Positions 8,549 to 17,321 of a stretch of DNA of 37,221 bases are shown here, piece by piece. Below the pieces are notes generated by a model, which saw nothing but the letters and a program-made list of their open reading frames with translations, was not told where the DNA came from and searched no databases. The position numbers and the translations under genes were made by a program. The DNA lies in contig JANQPJ010000399.1 in the NCBI GenBank assembly GCA_028289525.1, positions 1 to 37,221 of the forward strand, given 5' to 3'. Source of the stretch: Pirellulales bacterium. Its GTDB lineage: Bacteria; Planctomycetota; Planctomycetia; Pirellulales; JAGQOS01. Position 1 is the stretch's first letter, and each line of letters starts with the position of its first letter.

Positions 8549-10461
8549 CGTCGCAAGAAACTCCGCCGATGGTTGCGTCGCAGGTCGGGAACGATTCGCA
8601 GCCGGTGCAATGGATGGATGTCCTGGATGTTGGGATAAAACCCTTCGACGTAGGGCCGCACCAAGTTGAGCGAAACATAAAAATAGATGGGGATGATCGG
8701 CTGCTGGTCCATCAACAGTTGTTCGGCTTCGCGGAGCAGGGCCAACCGCTTGGACGGATCTTTTTCGGCTGGAGCTAGTGTCTGAATAATTTCGTCGTAA
8801 CGCGCGTTGCTCCAACCGGTCTCGTTATTCTCGCCATCGGTCACGAACATATCTAAAAATGTGTTGGGGTCAGGATAATCGCCAATCCAGCCAGCTCGGG
8901 CAACGCTGTACTGCATGCGATCGGTCGTATCGAGAAAGACGCCCCATTCCATGCCGCGCAGCTGTGCCTGGACGCCGAGATTTTTTTGCCAGTCGTTCTG
9001 AATCTTCTCGGCAATCTTACGGTGGCCTTCGGTGTCGTTGTAGAGCAACTCGATCGTGGGCAGCCGATGGCCATCGGAGAACCCGGCTTCGGCCAGCAGA
9101 GCCCGAGCCGCCTGGGGGTCGTAGGCGCCACACAGAGCGCCTTGATAGCCAGCCACGCCCGGCGGGACAAACCCTCGGGCAGGGAGTTGGCCGGCCCCAA
9201 GAATCTGATCGCAAATCTCCTGCTTGTTGATCGCCAAGTTCAAAGCCCGCCGCACGCGCACATCGCGCAGACCGGGCCGCGTGGTGTTGATTCGGTAAAA
9301 ATACGTCGTGAGCATCGGGGCTCGCAACAGGTCGTCCCGCTGGATCAGCTCTGACATTACCGTGGCTGGCGGATCGAGGGCCCAATCGACTTCGCCGTTC
9401 ATATACATGTTGAGCGAGGTGGTCGAAGAATTGACCGCCAAGGCGTCGATCACTTCGAGCTGCACCTGATCGGCATTCCAGTAGTTGGGGTTTTTGCGCA
9501 GCCGGATGCGATCACGAATTCGCCGAAACTCGAGCCGATAGGGTCCGCTGGTCACCAGGTTTTCCGGCTGCATCCACTCACGTCCGTGCCGTTCCACACA
9601 GGCCCGATTCACCGGATAGAGCGGATAGAATGCCATCAGGTACAAGAAATAAGGCGTCGGCTCTTTGAGCGTGACTTGCAGCAGGCGATCGTTTTCTGCC
9701 TGAATGCCAACTTCGGCAAAATCGTAGAGCACCTGTTGGCACGGTTCAATCTGCGCAGACGTTTCATCGCCAGCGGACAGCTCGGCCTTGGCGTCGCGAA
9801 ACCGGCGCACTTGGCCCTCGATTTCTACCTCGTAAATCCAACGTCGTTGCCAATGGGCGCGGCGAGTGGCCTGTTCGTCTTCACCAATCCCGTCGGCAGC
9901 CTGGGGCTCTGGGGGCTTGGTGATTCGCCGCAACGTTCCCCGTAGCAGGGTGCCTTGGGGGAATGTTTGGCGAGGGTTGGGGCGATTGGCCAGTTCGACT
10001 TCGACCCGATCGCCCACTTCCAGGACGCCGCTGTTAAACTTCTTGGCACCGGGAATGTAGAAGAGTTGATAGGCATATTCGGCCGGGGTTTCCGGCATTA
10101 GAAATCGGCGCCACGACCAAACAAAATCGTGGGCCGTGATCGGAGTTCCGTCCGACCACTGGCACGCTTTGCGCAGGTGAAAACGATAGGTGCGGCCGTC
10201 TTCAGAAATTTCATGCCGCTCGCAAATTGCCGGGATGGGTTCGACCGTTTGAGGGTCTTGACGAAACAAACCTTCGAACAGGGCATTGATAATCCGGCCT
10301 TCGGGTGCGCCGGAAACAATGGCCGGGTCCAGGCTTTTGATCTCGGTGCCGTTGATCATTGTGAAGTCGGCCGGTTCCAAAGCGCCAAACGTGAGCGCAT
10401 ATCCCAGCGCCGTGATCGCCATCAATGCAAGCAGATATGGAAACCAAGCACGAAACAACAT
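8545..10461 (-). CDS. oppA: Peptide ABC transporter substrate-binding protein (OppA family) with internal insertion
   Basis: SLDPAIVSGAPEGRIINALFEGL; DGRTYRFHLRKACQWSDGTPITAHDFVWSWRR; SBP_bac_5 type. Confidence 0.93.
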   Translation of the reverse strand: MLFRAWFPYLLALMAITALGYALTFGALEPADFTMINGTEIKSLDPAIVSGAPEGRIINALFEGLFRQDPQTVEPIPAICERHEISEDGRTYRFHLRKACQWSDGTPITAHDFVWSWRRFLMPETPAEYAYQLFYIPGAKKFNSGVLEVGDRVEVELANRPNPRQTFPQGTLLRGTLRRITKPPEPQAADGIGEDEQATRRAHWQRRWIYEVEIEGQVRRFRDAKAELSAGDETSAQIEPCQQVLYDFAEVGIQAENDRLLQVTLKEPTPYFLYLMAFYPLYPVNRACVERHGREWMQPENLVTSGPYRLEFRRIRDRIRLRKNPNYWNADQVQLEVIDALAVNSSTTSLNMYMNGEVDWALDPPATVMSELIQRDDLLRAPMLTTYFYRINTTRPGLRDVRVRRALNLAINKQEICDQILGAGQLPARGFVPPGVAGYQGALCGAYDPQAARALLAEAGFSDGHRLPTIELLYNDTEGHRKIAEKIQNDWQKNLGVQAQLRGMEWGVFLDTTDRMQYSVARAGWIGDYPDPNTFLDMFVTDGENNETGWSNARYDEIIQTLAPAEKDPSKRLALLREAEQLLMDQQPIIPIYFYVSLNLVRPYVEGFYPNIQDIHPLHRLRIVPDLRRNHRRSFLRR

Positions 10462-10493
10462 TTTGTCGTTCTAGATGGATTCGTTGCTGTTAG

Positions 10494-10522
10494 TAACAGC
10501 GGCCGGTGGCCGCTCGCGAAAC
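10494..10522. repeat. REP-like family, copy R2
   Basis: TAACAGCGGCCGGTGGCCGCTCGCGAAAC; stem GCGGCC-GGT-GGCCGC. Confidence 0.9.
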
Positions 10523-10537
10523 ACTCGTTTACGGACT

Positions 10538-10633
10538 CTAGAGCAGATTACCAAAATGCGTGCTGGTGTTTCGTCAAGAAATCCCGGTAAAAACTAAGTC
10601 ACGCCCGCCACGGTAAAAAGCAACTTGCTTTAG
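10538..10633. repeat. MITE-like dispersed repeat, copy M2
   Basis: CTAGAGCAGATTACCAAAATGCGTGCTGG...CGGTAAAAAGCAACTTGCTTTAG. Confidence 0.9.
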
Positions 10634-11120
10634 AATTCTGTCAGGTGATTTCGTAAATCGGTCTAGGTAAATCCCCTAACTTTGGATCGTGTGTCGACTG
10701 ATAATCCAAAGCGGGCCTGAACGACGTGACAGACTACCGTGAATATCGGCCTATTTTCAAGCACCAACGTTTACCCCGATAAATCAAGAGGTTTCGTGCG
10801 TCTGAACGATTTGCAAAATCCCCAACCCCATTCATCGTAGCGTTGAGTGGTATGAAGCGAAACCACCAATTATTCCATCTGCTCGGTTTGAATGCGCGAC
10901 AAATATTGTTTGCTACGTTGATGGCGGTCGATAGAATACGGCTTTGAAAATTCAATGCGCGTGTTGCTTCACAGGGATGCTTGTCGAATGTCATGTTCGT
11001 AGAAACACGATGAGCGAAGACGCCACGCCAAATCGTTCCCCAATGATTGATCCGACACCATTCGTCACGCGTCATCAGTAGTCGTCGGCGTGTGGTCTAG
11101 CAGCCGCGAGAGGAATCGCC

Positions 11121-11546
11121 ATGTTCGACCAACGGGAAAATGGACAACACCAAGGCCGAAACGACGCCTCGCACCAGACGCTTCAGGAAGTGGCCCAAAC
11201 GTTCAAGCTACTTTCCGACGTAACCCGACTCCGGATTCTGTTTGCGCTAGAACGCCGGCAAGCGATGCACGTGACGGCCATCTGCGAGCTGGTAGGCCAA
11301 AGCCAACCGGCGGTGAGCCACCACCTAAGCCTGCTGCACGACGCTGGCATCCTCAGTCGGCGACGCGACGGCAAACACAACTACTACGCGCTCAAACTGA
11401 CCCGTTTTGGCGAGTTACTCGATCGCTGGTGCGCTCATCTGGCAACCGACCAACGACAGTTGCAGTTCGAGCCGTATGTGATTAGCTATCAACGTCATTC
11501 AAATGGCAGTCCGTGTACGGACCATTGCGGTAATCGCGATGCCTAG
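11121..11546 (+). CDS. ArsR/SmtB-family HTH transcriptional regulator
   Basis: FKLLSDVTRLRILFALERRQAMHVTAICELVGQSQPAVSHHLSLLHDAGILSRRRDGKHNYY. Confidence 0.92.
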   Translation: MFDQRENGQHQGRNDASHQTLQEVAQTFKLLSDVTRLRILFALERRQAMHVTAICELVGQSQPAVSHHLSLLHDAGILSRRRDGKHNYYALKLTRFGELLDRWCAHLATDQRQLQFEPYVISYQRHSNGSPCTDHCGNRDA

Positions 11547-11572
11547 ACAGGGCCGCGATGCCTAGACAGGGC
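11535..11572. repeat. Perfect tandem duplication of a 19-bp unit across the arsR stop codon
   Basis: CGCGATGCCTAGACAGGGC x2. Confidence 0.95.
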
Positions 11573-11598
11573 GGCCGACTCGGGTATCCTATGTTGGC

Positions 11599-12102
11599 AT
11601 GCCAGCTCGGTTCAAACATCTTCGTCATCAAGCCCCGACACCCCTTGAGCGCCCACGCTCGCTGGTGGTTGCCTGTGCGCCGATGCGCAGCAACGTCAAT
11701 CTGTCACGAATCGTGCGAGTAGCCGGTTGTTGTGGAATCCAGCAGGTAGTGGCCTGTGGCACGGCCAAGGTGGTTCGGCGGATCGCGCGCGACGGCGCTG
11801 AACAAGTCCAGGTGGACGTCCACCGCACGTTGCCGCCGGTGCTGAAAAGTTTGCGTGCCAAGGGCTATCAAGCCGTTGGCATCGAACAGACGACCGGCAG
11901 TACCTCGTTGCACGACTTTCGCTTTCACCGCGAAACGGTTCTGGTCGTCGGCAATGAACGGACTGGGTTGACTGAGGAAATTCTGGCTGAACTCGACGCG
12001 GTGGTCGAGATTCCGGTCTGGGGCCTGCCCTACAGCTACAACGCAGCCGCAGCCGCGACGATGGTGATGTATGAATATTGCCGCCAGTTTCCTACCGGCT
12101 GA
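11599..12102 (+). CDS. TrmH/SpoU-family (SPOUT) RNA methyltransferase
   Basis: NVNLSRIVRVAGCCGI, VLVVGNERTGLTEEIL, VEIPVWGLPYSYNAAAAATMVMYEY: the three SpoU motifs. Confidence 0.9.
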   Translation: MPARFKHLRHQAPTPLERPRSLVVACAPMRSNVNLSRIVRVAGCCGIQQVVACGTAKVVRRIARDGAEQVQVDVHRTLPPVLKSLRAKGYQAVGIEQTTGSTSLHDFRFHRETVLVVGNERTGLTEEILAELDAVVEIPVWGLPYSYNAAAAATMVMYEYCRQFPTG

Positions 12103-12116
12103 GACTGGCGTCCCAG

Positions 12117-12222
12117 GGGGATTGCAAAGTCGTTTTTTTTTGAAAAAACAGCGGTCGGTGACCAAAGCGCGAAACGGCTGAATTTTTCTGTTTCGCGCTT
12201 TGCCCGCCGGCCGCTGCTTTGG
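12117..12222. repeat. REP-like family, copy R3 (paired inverted element)
   Basis: GGGATTGCAAAGTCG...AACAGCGGTCGGTGACCAAAGCGCGAAAC...GTTTCGCGCTTTGCCCGCCGGCCGCTGCTT; 13-bp perfect inner stem CAAAGCGCGAAAC/GTTTCGCGCTTTG. Confidence 0.9.
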
Positions 12223-12229
12223 TGCATTG

Positions 12230-12338
12230 GTTTAGGTCATTCGTGCTTTGGTCCTTCTGATTTGTTTCGAATTTCGGATTTCATGCTTCGGATTTCTCCC
12301 AAGCCCTCGAGAGCTATTCCGCTCGGCTGAAGTGTTAC
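12230..12338. repeat. ~109-bp dispersed repeat, copy 1
   Basis: GTTTAGGTCATTCGTGCTTTGGTCCTTCTGATTTGTTTCGAATTTCGGATTTCATGCTTCGGATTTC...GAAGTGTTAC, near-identical to 15104-15212. Confidence 0.95.
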
Positions 12339-12564
12339 ATTTTTTCAAATTGGTGAGGTTCGTGGGGCATCAAGCCTGCCCATTTTGAATAACTAATCGG
12401 CCCTGCTCCACGTCCCCGACGGGTTGACCAGCGGCCCTGAACCGCCTTAAACTACTGGGTTTGGAATATCAATTTAGGTTTGACTGAAGCTTGCATTGAT
12501 TTGCCCCAATGTGGCCCAGCGGACCGTTTTTCGTGCGACCGCAACAACGAGAAGGAACGCCATC

Positions 12565-13872
12565 GTGCCTGGCACCTGTGTTATCGGATTGCAGTGGGGG
12601 GACGAAGCCAAGGGGAAGCTCGTCGACCTACTCACTCTCGACCACGATCTGGTGGTTCGTTACCAGGGCGGGGCCAATGCTGGCCACACCGTGGTGGCGG
12701 GCGAAAATACCTACAAGCTATCGTTGATCCCCAGCGGGATTTTGACGCCCAGCGTCCGCTGTGTCATTGCCGGCGGTGTGGTCATCAATCCGCCAGCTTG
12801 CCTGCAAGAGATCGACGGGTTAGTCTCGCGTGGCATCCGGGTGGCCGACAACCTGTTGATCAGCGACCGTGCCCACGTGATCTTCCCCTGGCACATGGCC
12901 GAAGACCGGTCGCTCGACGAGAGCACCTCGGACGGTGAAAACATCGGCACGACCCAACGCGGCATCGGTCCTTGCTATCGCGACAAGGTTGGCCGGTCAT
13001 ACGCCATTCGTCTGGGCGACCTGTACCGCAACGACATCGGTCAGCGAATTGAACATGTGGTAACGGCCAAGAATCGGGTGATCGCCAGCATGCACGGCGG
13101 CGAACAGGCCGAGCCGCTCGATGCCAAGACGATCTGTGCCGACTATCTAGGCTACGCCGAACGGCTCAAACCGTATGTGGCCGACTCGACGGCCTTGTTG
13201 CTCGATGCGGTCGACGCCGACCAGCGGATTCTGTTCGAGGGGGCCCAAGGCGCTCTGCTCGATGTGGACCACGGCACATTCCCTTACGTCACCAGCAGCA
13301 ACAGCTCGGGCGTGGGAGTATCGAGCGGATCGGGCGTGCCGGGACGTTTCATCGACAAAGTGCTTGGCGTCGTCAAAGCCTACTGCACGCGCGTCGGCGG
13401 CGGGCCTTTCCCGACCGAACAATCCAACGACATCGGCCAACGTCTCCGGGATCGTGGCAACGAATATGGCACCGTGACCAAGCGGCCGCGCCGGTGCGGC
13501 TGGTTCGATGCGGTGGCCGCCCGCTATACAGCCCGACTGAGCGGCGTCGATTCGTTGGCCGTGATGTTGCTGGACGTGCTCAGCGGCATGGACGAACTGT
13601 CGATTTGTACGGCCTATGAAATCGACGGCCAGCGGACGACCAACTTCCCCAGTCACGTCGATGACCTGCGTCGGGCAGTGCCGGTGTTTGAAACGGTGCC
13701 TGGCTGGCAGGCGGAGATTACCGCAGCCCGTTCGATCGACGATTTGCCAGACGCCGCTCGCGGCTATCTGGACCGCATCAGCGAGTTGGTTGGACGACCA
13801 GTCGAAGTGGTTTCGGTCGGCCCGGATCGTGAACAGACGATTTTTGCCTCGCGCGCCGCGCACACCTCTTAA
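12565..13872 (+). CDS. purA: Adenylosuccinate synthetase
   Basis: GTG start; [72 protein letters not shown]. Confidence 0.96.
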   Translation: MPGTCVIGLQWGDEAKGKLVDLLTLDHDLVVRYQGGANAGHTVVAGENTYKLSLIPSGILTPSVRCVIAGGVVINPPACLQEIDGLVSRGIRVADNLLISDRAHVIFPWHMAEDRSLDESTSDGENIGTTQRGIGPCYRDKVGRSYAIRLGDLYRNDIGQRIEHVVTAKNRVIASMHGGEQAEPLDAKTICADYLGYAERLKPYVADSTALLLDAVDADQRILFEGAQGALLDVDHGTFPYVTSSNSSGVGVSSGSGVPGRFIDKVLGVVKAYCTRVGGGPFPTEQSNDIGQRLRDRGNEYGTVTKRPRRCGWFDAVAARYTARLSGVDSLAVMLLDVLSGMDELSICTAYEIDGQRTTNFPSHVDDLRRAVPVFETVPGWQAEITAARSIDDLPDAARGYLDRISELVGRPVEVVSVGPDREQTIFASRAAHTS

Positions 13873-13892
13873 GGCGGAAAGGTTTCGCGACG

Positions 13893-14651
13893 ATGAACCA
13901 GTCGTCGACGGCAACTCCAGTGGTCGAGCCATTGGACGTTCCTCAAGACGAACGTCCCCGACACGTTGCCATCATCATGGACGGCAACGGTCGCTGGGCC
14001 CAACGGCAAGGCCTGCCGCGCATCGAAGGCCACCGGCATGGCGTGGCCACTGTGCGGTGCGTGACGGAAGAGGCTTCGCGGCTAGGAATCGGTCAGCTCA
14101 CGCTCTACTGCCTGTCGAGCGAAAACTGGAAACGGCCCCAGGCAGAACTCGATTTCTTAATGCACTTGCTCGAACAGTACATGATCGAAGAACGAACGAC
14201 GATCATGAACAACAATATTCGCGTGAGCATTATTGGGCGTCGCGAAGACATTGCCGCTGGGGCGATGCGGGAAATTGAAAAAACAACCCAAATGAGCGCC
14301 GGCAACACCGGGATGCGGCTCTGTTTGGCCATCAACTACGGCGGGCGAACCGAGCTAGTGGATGCCACCAGAGCAATCGCCGATCGGGTCGCCCAAGGCG
14401 AACTCACCACGGACGAAATTGGCGAAGAGACGATTGCCGAACACCTCTACACGGCCGGCATGGAAGACCCCGACCTGCTGATCCGTACGGCCGGGGAGAT
14501 GCGGGTTAGCAACTATCTGCTCTGGCAAATCAGCTATGCGGAGATTTGGGTTACCCAACAATGCTGGCCTGAATTTCGCGAACCCGACCTGCACCAAGCG
14601 ATTCGCGACTTTGCCGGTCGCGAACGCCGGTTCGGCGGCCTGAATTTGTAA
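13893..14651 (+). CDS. uppS: Isoprenyl transferase (UPP synthase family)
   Basis: HVAIIMDGNGRWAQRQGLPRIEGHRHG; RTAGEMRVSNYLLWQISYAEIW. Confidence 0.96.
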   Translation: MNQSSTATPVVEPLDVPQDERPRHVAIIMDGNGRWAQRQGLPRIEGHRHGVATVRCVTEEASRLGIGQLTLYCLSSENWKRPQAELDFLMHLLEQYMIEERTTIMNNNIRVSIIGRREDIAAGAMREIEKTTQMSAGNTGMRLCLAINYGGRTELVDATRAIADRVAQGELTTDEIGEETIAEHLYTAGMEDPDLLIRTAGEMRVSNYLLWQISYAEIWVTQQCWPEFREPDLHQAIRDFAGRERRFGGLNL

Positions 14652-14697
14652 AGTAGATTCAGCCCGTTCCTCCAACAAGAGCTGGAAAACACTAGCA

Positions 14698-14945
14698 CTA
14701 CAGCGCTAAGTCCAAAGCATTTTAGCCACGGATTTACACGGATGAAACACGGATTACTGGGAAATGATTCACCGACAACCATTGGCATGTTGTCAACCCT
14801 CAAGGGGAACACTCAAGCGTTTGAAAACCCGTGTTCAATCCGTGTAAATCCGTGGCTATTTTCAAGCCTTTCTATTGGACTTCGCGCTGTCGAACTAGAT
14901 TTTGCCTCAAAACGGGCTTTCTGTGGTTTTGAGACAAAGTCCAAT
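14698..14945. repeat. Nested inverted repeat cluster
   Basis: TAGCCACGGATTTACACGGATGAAACACGG (14723-14752) versus inverted arm 14828-14858; outer arms ACAGCGCTAAGTCCAA / TTGGACTTCGCGCTGT; adjacent hairpin TTTGCCTCAAAAC...GTTTTGAGACAAA. Confidence 0.9.
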
Positions 14946-14974
14946 CGTTTTTTTGTAAAGCTGGAAATCTACAT

Positions 14975-15004
14975 GTTTCGCGAGCGGTCACCGACCGCTG
15001 CTAC
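14975..15004. repeat. REP-like family, copy R4 (inverse orientation)
   Basis: GTTTCGCGAGCGGTCACCGACCGCTGCTAC; stem AGCGGTC-ACC-GACCGCT. Confidence 0.92.
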
Positions 15005-15103
15005 CCTTCAGTCATTGTAACCATTTAGCCGAGTGAAGCAGGATCAGGCAAAAAATCCGAAATTCAATCATGGAAATGACCAAAACATGTCGGCGAGACG
15101 TTT

Positions 15104-15212
15104 GTTTAGATCATTCGTGCTTTGGTCCTTCTGATTTGTTTCGAATTTCGGATTTCGTGCTTCGGATTTCACCTAAGCCTCCGAGGTCTACTCCACTCGG
15201 TTGAAGTGTTAC
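15104..15212. repeat. ~109-bp dispersed repeat, copy 2
   Basis: Direct repeat of 12230-12338; also has a diverged inverted partner at about 15050-15090 (AATCCGAAATTC...GACCAAAACATG). Confidence 0.95.
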
Positions 15213-15237
15213 CAGTCATTAAAAATACAGGTGCGTA

Positions 15238-16122
15238 TTGCTCATCTGGCGACTTACCCTCGGAACGCTGTTTATTGCCGGCCTGACGTGGCTATGTTGG
15301 GCCGACTACCATGCTGCACAGCCCGGCCTGTACCTGTTCCCGCTGGCGTTGGTGCTGGCTGTGCTGGCCGTCGGTGAATTGCTGGCCATGTTTCCTGGCG
15401 ACGCCAAACCGGTGTCTTGGTCGACCTATGCCGGCACGCTCGCGGTTGTCGGCCTGGCAGGCGTGCCGGCGTTTTGGAGCGATTATCCGGCCGACTGTCC
15501 GATCGGCCCGCTGGGCTGGCCGCTGCTCGGCTTGGCTGCCGGTGTGCTGCTGGCCGTGGTGGGCGAAATGCAACGTTATGTCGCACCTGGCCGAACCATG
15601 GTGCCGTTGGCGCTAAGCCTTTGGGCCATGGTCTATGTCGGCGTCTTGCTGGCGTTCATTGTTCAACTAAGGGGGCTCGGCAATGGACCTGAAGGACTGC
15701 TTGCCCTGGTCTCGATGGTTCTGGTGGTGAAGATGAGTGATATTGGCGCTTACACGGTAGGCCGTTTGGCCGGACGCCGCAAACTGGCTCCGACGATCAG
15801 CCCCGGCAAAACCTGGGAAGGATTCGCTGGAGGGATGCTGTTTGCCTTGGTGAGCGCCTATCTGTTCTTTGCGTTTGTGACGCCTGGCGACGCAGCGGTT
15901 GGCAACGTGCCGCAGTATGGCTGGGTGGCTTATGCCGTGGCGCTAACGATCGCCGGCTTGCTCGGCGATTTGGCCGAGTCGCTCATGAAACGAGATGCCG
16001 GCTGCAAAGACTCGAGCCGTTGGATGCCAGGCTTTGGCGGCGTACTCGACCTGCTCGATTCGCCGCTGGCCGCTGCCCCGGTGGCCTACCTGTTTTGGGC
16101 CGCCGGTTGGGTCGGCTGGTAA
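15238..16122 (+). CDS. cdsA: Phosphatidate cytidylyltransferase
   Basis: SDIGAYTVGRLAGRRKLAPTISPGKTWEG; SLMKRDAGCKDSSRWMPGFGGVLDLLDS; TTG start assumed. Confidence 0.92.
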   Translation: MLIWRLTLGTLFIAGLTWLCWADYHAAQPGLYLFPLALVLAVLAVGELLAMFPGDAKPVSWSTYAGTLAVVGLAGVPAFWSDYPADCPIGPLGWPLLGLAAGVLLAVVGEMQRYVAPGRTMVPLALSLWAMVYVGVLLAFIVQLRGLGNGPEGLLALVSMVLVVKMSDIGAYTVGRLAGRRKLAPTISPGKTWEGFAGGMLFALVSAYLFFAFVTPGDAAVGNVPQYGWVAYAVALTIAGLLGDLAESLMKRDAGCKDSSRWMPGFGGVLDLLDSPLAAAPVAYLFWAAGWVGW

Positions 16123-16149
16123 CAGCGGCCGGTGATCGAAGCGCGAAAC
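16120..16149. repeat. REP-like family, copy R5, overlapping the cdsA stop codon
   Basis: TAACAGCGGCCGGTGATCGAAGCGCGAAAC. Confidence 0.85.
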
Positions 16150-16355
16150 ATGAACCGCTGTCGATTCCCGGAAAACAGCGTTCACCCCCCGCGAGAGGGT
16201 AATCCGGTGAACATAAGTCTTTTCTAGGGAATAGGTTATAGGTCTCCCCTCAGTTTCGCGGTTTCTTCGGCCAGATGATTAGGTATAGTTGTATCAGAGG
16301 CCCTCATATCTCGATTCACTGCCGAGCGGCGGCCCACCGGTCGTCGTTTTCCTGC

Positions 16356-17303
16356 ATGTCCGCAGCAACCATCCCGGTGGGCGACCCTAAAGCGCTCGTG
16401 TCGCTATTTGGTGCCCGTGATCAGCACTTGAGGGAGATTTGCGACTCGATTCGTGTCGATATCTCCGCTCGTAATGGCAAGATCCATGTGCAAGGCGGTG
16501 AACAGGCAGTCGCTCAGGCCACCGAAGTGCTCGAACATCTCAAGTCGCTGGTGGCGCGACACGGCAGCGTGGCCCCCGACCAGGTGACTCAGGCAATTCG
16601 CCAGATTACCGGCGGCGTCGAGCCGTCCGATCTGGGCGGCTTGAAAATTGACTGTGGTACGCGCGAGGTGCGACCACGGACCGGTAGCCAGCGTGAGTAT
16701 GTACAGGCAATGCGCGAAAACGACCTGGTGTTCTGCGTCGGCCCGGCCGGCACCGGCAAAACCTATCTGGCCGTGGCGATGGCGGTCGAGGCATTGCGTC
16801 AAAAGCAAATTCGCAAAATCGTGTTGGTTCGTCCAGCGGTCGAGGCTGGCGAACGGCTCGGCTATTTGCCTGGCGATCTGCAAGCGAAAATCAACCCTTA
16901 TCTGCGGCCGTTGCTCGATGCCCTGCGCGAGATGATGGACTATGACCAAATCAAGAGCTATACCGAGGAAGACATCATCGAGATGGTACCCTTGGCCTAC
17001 ATGCGCGGTCGTACGCTGAACGAGGCGTTCATCATTTTAGATGAAGCGCAAAACACGACGGTGGCCCAGATGAAGATGTTTCTCACTCGAATGGGGATGC
17101 GTTCAAAGATCATTGTCTCGGGAGACGTCACTCAGGTTGATTTGCCTCCTCACACACGTAGCGGCATGACCGACGCCTTGTCACGGCTGAAAAAGATCGA
17201 GGGTTTTTGTCGGGTGAACCTTTCCAGCGAGGATATTGTCCGCCATCGGCTGGTTCAAGACATTGTGCGAGCATACGAGGAGGGCGCAAAGAAGCGGCGT
17301 TAA
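16356..17303 (+). CDS. PhoH-family ATPase
   Basis: FCVGPAGTGKTYLAVAMAVEALRQKQIRKIVLVRPAVEAGERLGYLPGDLQAKINPYLRPL; ILDEAQNTTVAQMKMFLTRMG. Confidence 0.95.
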   Translation: MSAATIPVGDPKALVSLFGARDQHLREICDSIRVDISARNGKIHVQGGEQAVAQATEVLEHLKSLVARHGSVAPDQVTQAIRQITGGVEPSDLGGLKIDCGTREVRPRTGSQREYVQAMRENDLVFCVGPAGTGKTYLAVAMAVEALRQKQIRKIVLVRPAVEAGERLGYLPGDLQAKINPYLRPLLDALREMMDYDQIKSYTEEDIIEMVPLAYMRGRTLNEAFIILDEAQNTTVAQMKMFLTRMGMRSKIIVSGDVTQVDLPPHTRSGMTDALSRLKKIEGFCRVNLSSEDIVRHRLVQDIVRAYEEGAKKRR

Positions 17304-17321
17304 AGCGCTGCCGTTGAACTG

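Noticed and set aside
10734-11075. 113-aa minus-strand ORF in the oppA-arsR intergenic region
   Set aside because: No recognisable domain, unusual composition, no convincing ribosome-binding site; kept out of the CDS list.
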